DNA of 64,000 nucleotides from Ficedula albicollis. Its lineage: Eukaryota > Chordata > Aves > Passeriformes > Muscicapidae. The stretch spans positions 6,670,190 through 6,734,189 of the forward strand of contig NC_021678.1 of the NCBI RefSeq assembly GCF_000247815.1, in the 5' to 3' direction. Positions within the stretch are counted from its first letter, which is position 1. Every line of letters starts with the position of its first letter. Below the pieces are notes generated by a model. It worked only from the letters and a program-made list of their open reading frames with translations, was not told the origin of the DNA and made no database searches. The position numbers and the translations under genes were made by a program. Shown piece by piece: positions 58,431 through 64,000 of this stretch.

Positions 58431-61400
58431 TGGACTGTGAGAGCACACAGTGACTGCGAGTAGCTGCCAGCTCCTCTCCGGGCTCCGAGGGTGCTCTTGC
58501 AGCACAGCCCTGTCAGGCTGTGAGCATGGAACGTGCCCAGCAGGACAAACCCCGCTGCTGGCAGGTCCCAGTGCCCTGCTGCTGCTGCACGGGCACCTGC
58601 ATCACAGTTTGCCTTCCCTCTTACATACAGAGAGAGCAGGAGCTCTCCACCTAAATTCACAGAGTTTAAAACTTCGTATTAAATGCTGCACAAACAGGAT
58701 TTTCTGGGTGTTGGTTTTGTTTTGCACTGAGTGGTTCCAACAGTAGCTCAGGATATTTGGGAAAAACAAGGTTGAAGTGTAAATGGTCATTTGAGAAGGA
58801 AAACAGAAATCTTGCCAGAACTAACAAACAGAACAGACAGCTCTGGAGTGAGTGAGAACCCTACCTAAATGTGCACTTTTGTTCTTTTTTTTTTTTTCTT
58901 TCATGTTTTCCTCCATGAGAATATTTCCCTTAGAGGCAAAATTGTAAGTCATAGGACTCTGATTGCATCTATTAAAATAAACTTGATTGCTAAATACATC
59001 ATTATTTTCATCCTTTGATATTTATTTAGCGCTAATTAATAATGCTGCAAAATATCTGACTGTCCTTTTTCCATTTCTGAAAGAATATAAATTATATTTT
59101 ATTTGTGGCCAGTAATAATGTCAGAAATTCTAAGAACTCCCAAAGTATTGAGCTGACATTAGCGGGATAAGTGGCAGTCACTTGTAGGATTGCAGCACTC
59201 TGCTAATTAATGCTGATTTCCTGGGGGGTTGTTTAACACAGGCTCTGTCTGTAGTGTGCAGGAAATCGAGGTGCTCTACTGGGGAGGCCACTGCAGCCTG
59301 GGATGTGAGACACATGCTCCCAAAAACCTCTCCATGCCCTCTAGAGAAGGAGTTTATAACTGCAGCGTCGTTGAGCAGGACCAAGTCAATAAAATTTGAT
59401 GAAAACTCCATGAAGTCCATCGGTGGCAATTTTATCAAGTTTCTATACAAACTCGGTGCGAGCAGCTTGGCCTGGAGGAGTTGTGTCAGCCCTACACGTT
59501 TGGAGGGCTCTGCAGGGGCAGCACGATGGCGCTGGGGCAGCCCTCCTGCCCCTGCTAGCTCTCTCCCTAGGGAGGGGGTGCAATCCAGAGGGTTGGGACT
59601 TGCCTGGCTGAGGCTCATGCGGGGATGCTGGGCAGGGTATTGGCAAGGGGCTTCGTTGTTGTCCTAGCCACACGCATGATGTATGAAAAAGCTGCTGACG
59701 ATCCATTGCATCCTTGGCCTTGAGGTCGTATTTGGGAATTGCCAAGGGACAGGAGGCGGGGGGGAAAAGCAAAGAGGACCTCTGATTTCTGCTGCTGGAG
59801 GAGGAGCTCCTGGCTCAGCTTGCCTCTAACCCCCAAGTGAGCAAGGGAGGGAAAACAGGCTCTCATACTGCATAAGAAAATATTCTTGTTTTGTTGAAAG
59901 TACAGCAGTTTTCTGATGGAAATTTGGACCCTTTAGACTCAGCCTGCTTCAAAATGCTTGATGTAAAACGTAGTCCTTTCCTGGGAGAGGAAGAGGTTAG
60001 TGAAGGACAGAAAAATGAGGTATTCAAGGAAAATTGATGTATGTGCCACTGTTTTCATAACTGCTGATGCTAAAAACAGCATGAAAATTGTGCATATCTT
60101 TATTTATTTGACCCTAAGTCATGGAGGATGGTGAAGATTTATCATAAAAGTTTCATTGGTACTTTTCTCATCACGCTAATGTTCAATTATTGAGAGCTAT
60201 TTGGGCTGTAAAACAGCAAAGTACAGCAATCCCCTGTTCACCAACTTCCTTGGAAGGCTTCCAGGGGCTGGATATCATTATGACATGGCCAGACCAAAAG
60301 AACCAACCTAGTATGAGCTCTGAAAAAAAATTCCCTGGGGAGAACAGGGATACAAAGGCAAAGCCCCAGAGCTGAAGATGCATTAGCTGCCTGTTTGGCT
60401 ACTACACAGCACATTTTCATAGTCAGAAACTCTATCCTACTAAGAGACTTCTTTCCTAATACAGCTTTCTGATTTAATAATTGCTGGTCAGAAAAGCAAA
60501 GCAGCATGACATTATTTTCATCTGAATTGCTTGTTAGAAAACATGTTTTAACTTGCATCAGTAAATGCCTTAATCCACAATAGTAGCGATTTGGGTTTCT
60601 TCTGCTCTTAGAAACATTTTTCAAACCAAGCTTTCTCCCCTTCTACAACCTCTCCACATATGCACTCAATTTTCCCCTTTTAGTGTTCCCTTTTGTACAG
60701 GTCACATTCTCTTAAATGCTGCTTCAGTTTATTTTCCTAGCAGTTTTCACTAATTGCATTTTCCTGCAACTTCGTCTTTCCATTCCCTCTTCCCAACCCT
60801 CACCTCCCCATTTCAGTCAGGTACTCTGAGTCCTATGCAGACTATTTTTTTCCCTTGGGTTAGTTAGCTTTAGTTGGCCTTTTCCTCTTCAGTCTATAAC
60901 TACTGAATATTTTAATGACATTGTATTCTTATAGAAGGTCTTCTAGCTGATTGATGGACCTCTGGAATTACATTAAGGATAACATTAAATCTCTGAACAT
61001 ACCTCCTCTATCCTCTCACACCTAGAAATGTATTTTTACAATATTTCTACTGTTAATGTGACTTTATGGAACACTATTTCTAACTGCCCATTACCTCCTG
61101 TAATGATAGTTTCAGTGAATAAATCCCTGTTTTATTATTTCTTCTTCTAGTTTGGTCTGCTCTCCTACTATAAGGGTGTTGGTGACATTTTCATGTTCTT
61201 TATTTCAACAAATACCTTTCCTTTCCGCCTGTTCTGCGTTTATTTTTTATGCAATAAAGAGATACTGAGGCAAGGAGGGCGAGGATCTCGTCCTGCAGGT
61301 GCTGTGGTGGTGGCAGGTGGCTGTGGTGGCTTTTCCTGTGATGCCTAGCCCCTCGCTGCCTGCAGTGGGGACCAGACCAGTGGCATCTGAGCAGCCCTGT

Positions 61401-63744
61401 CAGTGGGGCAGCCTCTGCTGTCCATGTCTTCCAAAAGGGGGTTTTGTTAATTTCGCTTATACCACGTTTATACTCTTTAATTGGTTTGGTTAACATCCTA
61501 CAGATGCAAAAAGCATGTGATTTTTATTTTTTTGGAGGGTCCTAATTAGGATAACATTTTCCCTCCCTGTTTATTCTATTAATTAGGAGTAGTTGGCTGT
61601 AATTGTAATTAAATATACAGGTGCTATTTTTTAAATGACTGAAATGCTGTTGCAACAAGAAGGATGCCATCTCAGATCTAAACATCCAGGGCCCTTGAGT
61701 TTTCCTCCCACTCCTCCACTGACTCAGTGCTTGTCATTGGGCAAGTAACTCAGCTTCCTACCTCCCTTTCTTGCCTTCCAGGGCTATTGTGTGAATTAAT
61801 TAGATAATGTTTCAGCATGGCTTTGAACTAGAGAGAGCTACAGAAGTGCCAAGTTATAATTCACTGTTATGAAAGTCGGTGTGCTGGCTGGGAGTGAGAC
61901 CTCTGATGCCAGCCCAGCAGAGAGGGACAGCGAAAGTGGCTGGGGGAAAGCTCCCCTCTTGCCTCAAGGTCCCTCATCTCTATAGCTGCTGTCTGCATCA
62001 CTCTAGGAGTGCTCTGCTGAAGGCAGCACCAGCAGCTGCCTGGTGTGATCCCAGGGATGCAGCCCCTGGCTGAGCCAATCCGGCCCGGTTGCTGCATTGA
62101 GGATGTTGCCTGCACCTCCCTGTCTGTTCTCAGGCTAATTTTGGTGTCTGAATGAGCACAGGACATGTCCTCTGGAAAATTATAGTGCTCCAAATCAGCA
62201 AAGCACTTAAGATTAACATTGATAGGCCTGGAGAGTGGCTTAAGGTTAAGCACGCCGTGGGGCTTGCTGGGTAAGATTAGCCTGGAGCAGATGTGTGTTT
62301 TGCTGATTCAGGCTTTCAAAATATTCTGGCCTTGATTCAGCAAGACACTCAAATGTGAGCAGTCTTGCTGAAAGCACTGGAGATAACTGGCTGATCAAAG
62401 CTGGGCAGACGGATGGAGAAAGAACCTTATTAAGGTATAAACCTTAGTGCTAGTTTAGAAGTTAGTTTGATTTGAGGAGCACATGTTCCTGTGCACAGAG
62501 ACAAACCAGCTTTCCACCTTCCGCCTGTGCTGTGGAGGGCATGCATGAAATAACATTTTCTCATGACCCAGTGGTGTACAGCCAGCTTCCCAAATACCAG
62601 CAGACCTATTTGAAAGCAGTTCTGGTGAAATGCAACTACCTGTCCAAAACAGTGCTCACTATTTTTTGAATCCTATTTTAATCCTTGAAGGTTTTTATTC
62701 CACCCATGCTGGCAGAAAGGCTCAGCCTGGGCACAGCTGCAGGATTGAGGAGCTGGCAGCCACCCCACTGGTCAGGCTTGTCTGCCCCTGCAGACCCAGG
62801 GGTTGCTACAGGGGCATTTTAGGACAGCAATGAGGTCTCATGAGGCCTCGTGGACACTGTCAACTGCTTTGTGCATCTATGGCAGTATCTCTTGAGGACA
62901 ATGCTCTTATATTTTGGGAGAAATTCCGCCCTAACTAAGCCCAGAGATGGGAAATCCAGCTGAGGGACGGCAGCTGCCAGGGTGGTGCTGAGGGTTGCTT
63001 GGTGGCTTTATTACATTTTAATGTCATCACCAGGATCAGTATGGAGGTAATGGGAAGCAGGAGTGTGCCTCAGTTTCCACAGGGCTGGGTAGGGGATGCG
63101 GGACCTTTTCTAGCCTGAAAAGCCCTGAATTGTCTCCTGATGGGGTTGAGAAAAAGCTGTGGGTCTCTGCTGGTGCTGCATGGAGACTCCCACTTGTCCC
63201 TCCCCCCATTCTGAGCCATGTTTGGGGCAGTGCCACGTGCCAGCGACAGACACACAGACAGAGATCAGAGGAAACAGTTCCCAAAGCTCAGAACTTTACT
63301 GCTTTTCTTGTGATTAAGAGACCAAAAATAAAATGACCTGCACTTCTATTCCCAGGCAGGCGAAAAGAATAATTACTTTACAGAGGTGGAATTCCTTCCT
63401 ATATTATAGCCATTAAAAGGAGTAAAATTTGAAATTTGCTATGGCATGGAACAAAAAGGTAGTGCAGTTAGAAATAATGAAATCCTTACTTGCCACTAAT
63501 GGAAGAATTACTGCTGTTAAAAGACTCCTTCATAAATAATTGAGAAACCAATTATACAGTCTTGGTGACTAATTTATCCAGGAGCAATACAGACCAGAAT
63601 GCATGGCATATATTCTCTGCTATAGCTCGCTGCTGCTCTGCAAAGAAATAGTAAAAAAAAACCAAAAACAAAACAAGAAGGAAAGAAACTAATGCACCTA
63701 CTAATCAGGAAACACATTATCACTAATGAGAGATGTGGAACAGA

Positions 63745-64000
63745 GACCATCCGGGCACGTCCCGGCTCCAGGATTCCTTGTGCAGGGAGGCCTCCGGGCA
63801 CATCCCTCGGTCCCGGTTTCTGTGCGTCCGGGATCCCCTCTCCTGGCTCATTCCGGTCCCGGGCTCGGAGTGTCCTGGATCCCCTCTCACGACACATTCC
63901 GGTCCCGGTGTGTCTCGGTGTGTCCCGGTGTGTCCCAGCTCCCGGCACATTCCGGTCCCGGTGTGTCCTGGTGTGTCCCGGTGTGTCCCAGCTCCCGGCA
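63745..64000. repeat. GC-rich minisatellite, continues past window end
   Basis: Repeats of ggtgtgtcccggtgtgtc and cacattccggtcccgg are arranged in a higher-order unit of about 53 nt (cacatt at 63893 and again at 63946), with a 10-nt inner period. The part before 63890 is more diverged but of similar composition. It runs off the right edge. The minus strand is G-rich with frequent GGGA-type runs. Confidence 0.85.

Larger units (their letters stand above)
56676..63740. other. Downstream intergenic DNA, no gene recognised
   Basis: Seven kilobases with no recognisable coding exon, RNA gene or mobile element on either strand. It includes two tandem duplications (57773-57914 and 57937-58430), an AT-rich block (58960-59110) and a TAATTA-rich patch (61539-61620). 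Open frames up to about 140 codons (for example 59254-59667) show no recognisable motif and overlap on both strands. In mammals the neighbour on this side of ANK3 is CCDC6; no part of it is seen here. Confidence 0.65.

Noticed and set aside
59254..59667. 137-codon frame downstream of ANK3
   Set aside because: Overlaps a 146-codon frame on the other strand; low-complexity Ala/Gly/Leu-rich composition from GC-rich DNA; no recognisable similarity.

Overview
This window is vertebrate, most likely bird, nuclear DNA. It carries the 3' two thirds of the ankyrin-G gene (ANK3) on the + strand, spread over about 56 kb. The protein match comes from recognising ANK3 sequence exon by exon: ZU5/UPA motifs, the giant neuronal exon, the death domain and the C-terminal tail ending in an HVEKKSYS-type peptide. 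Bird origin is inferred from CR1-type LINE fragments with the typical octamer-like 3' end, and from fairly compact introns. No other gene is recognisable.

Layout. 1-1981 is intron. Nine exons (1982-18103) encode the rest of the first ZU5 domain, the second ZU5 domain, the UPA domain and a short linker with a 27-nt microexon. The giant exon (21508-29236, about 7.7 kb) encodes the long disordered tail of the 270/480-kDa axon-initial-segment and nodal isoforms. Three exons (29874-32116) encode the death domain. A long exon (35030-35702) and a second one (37698-38076) encode the regulatory tail. Three in-frame cassette exons follow (41891-41989, 49816-49899, 50022-50081), then the stop-codon exon (52238-52306). 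The 3' UTR seems to be split by an intron, with the terminal UTR exon starting at 55275 and ending near 56670. From there to 64000 I see only non-coding DNA, ending in a GC-rich minisatellite.

How the parts work together. All exon junctions listed were checked for reading phase and join in frame. Skipping the giant exon also keeps frame, giving the ordinary 190-kDa form; including it gives the giant neuronal forms. The tail cassettes are all multiples of three.

Points of note. (1) A 32-nt perfect direct repeat with a 5-nt spacer (37 nt added) at 28619-28687 breaks the giant exon frame, so the giant isoforms would stop at 28712 unless this is an assembly error. (2) The N gap 7769-8130 is flanked by two identical 170-nt sequences, so it is probably not a real gap. 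(3) An unannotated-looking 3' terminal exon at 34158-34276 would give a Ser/Pro-rich tail just after the death domain and is followed by a cluster of AATAAA signals. (4) A 351-nt pure C run followed by 46 A is probably artefactual. (5) About ten two-copy tandem duplications (49-247 nt) are scattered through introns and flanking DNA.

Limits: exon edges come from reading splice consensus and protein continuity by eye, without alignments or transcripts; comparison with human ANK3 is from memory.
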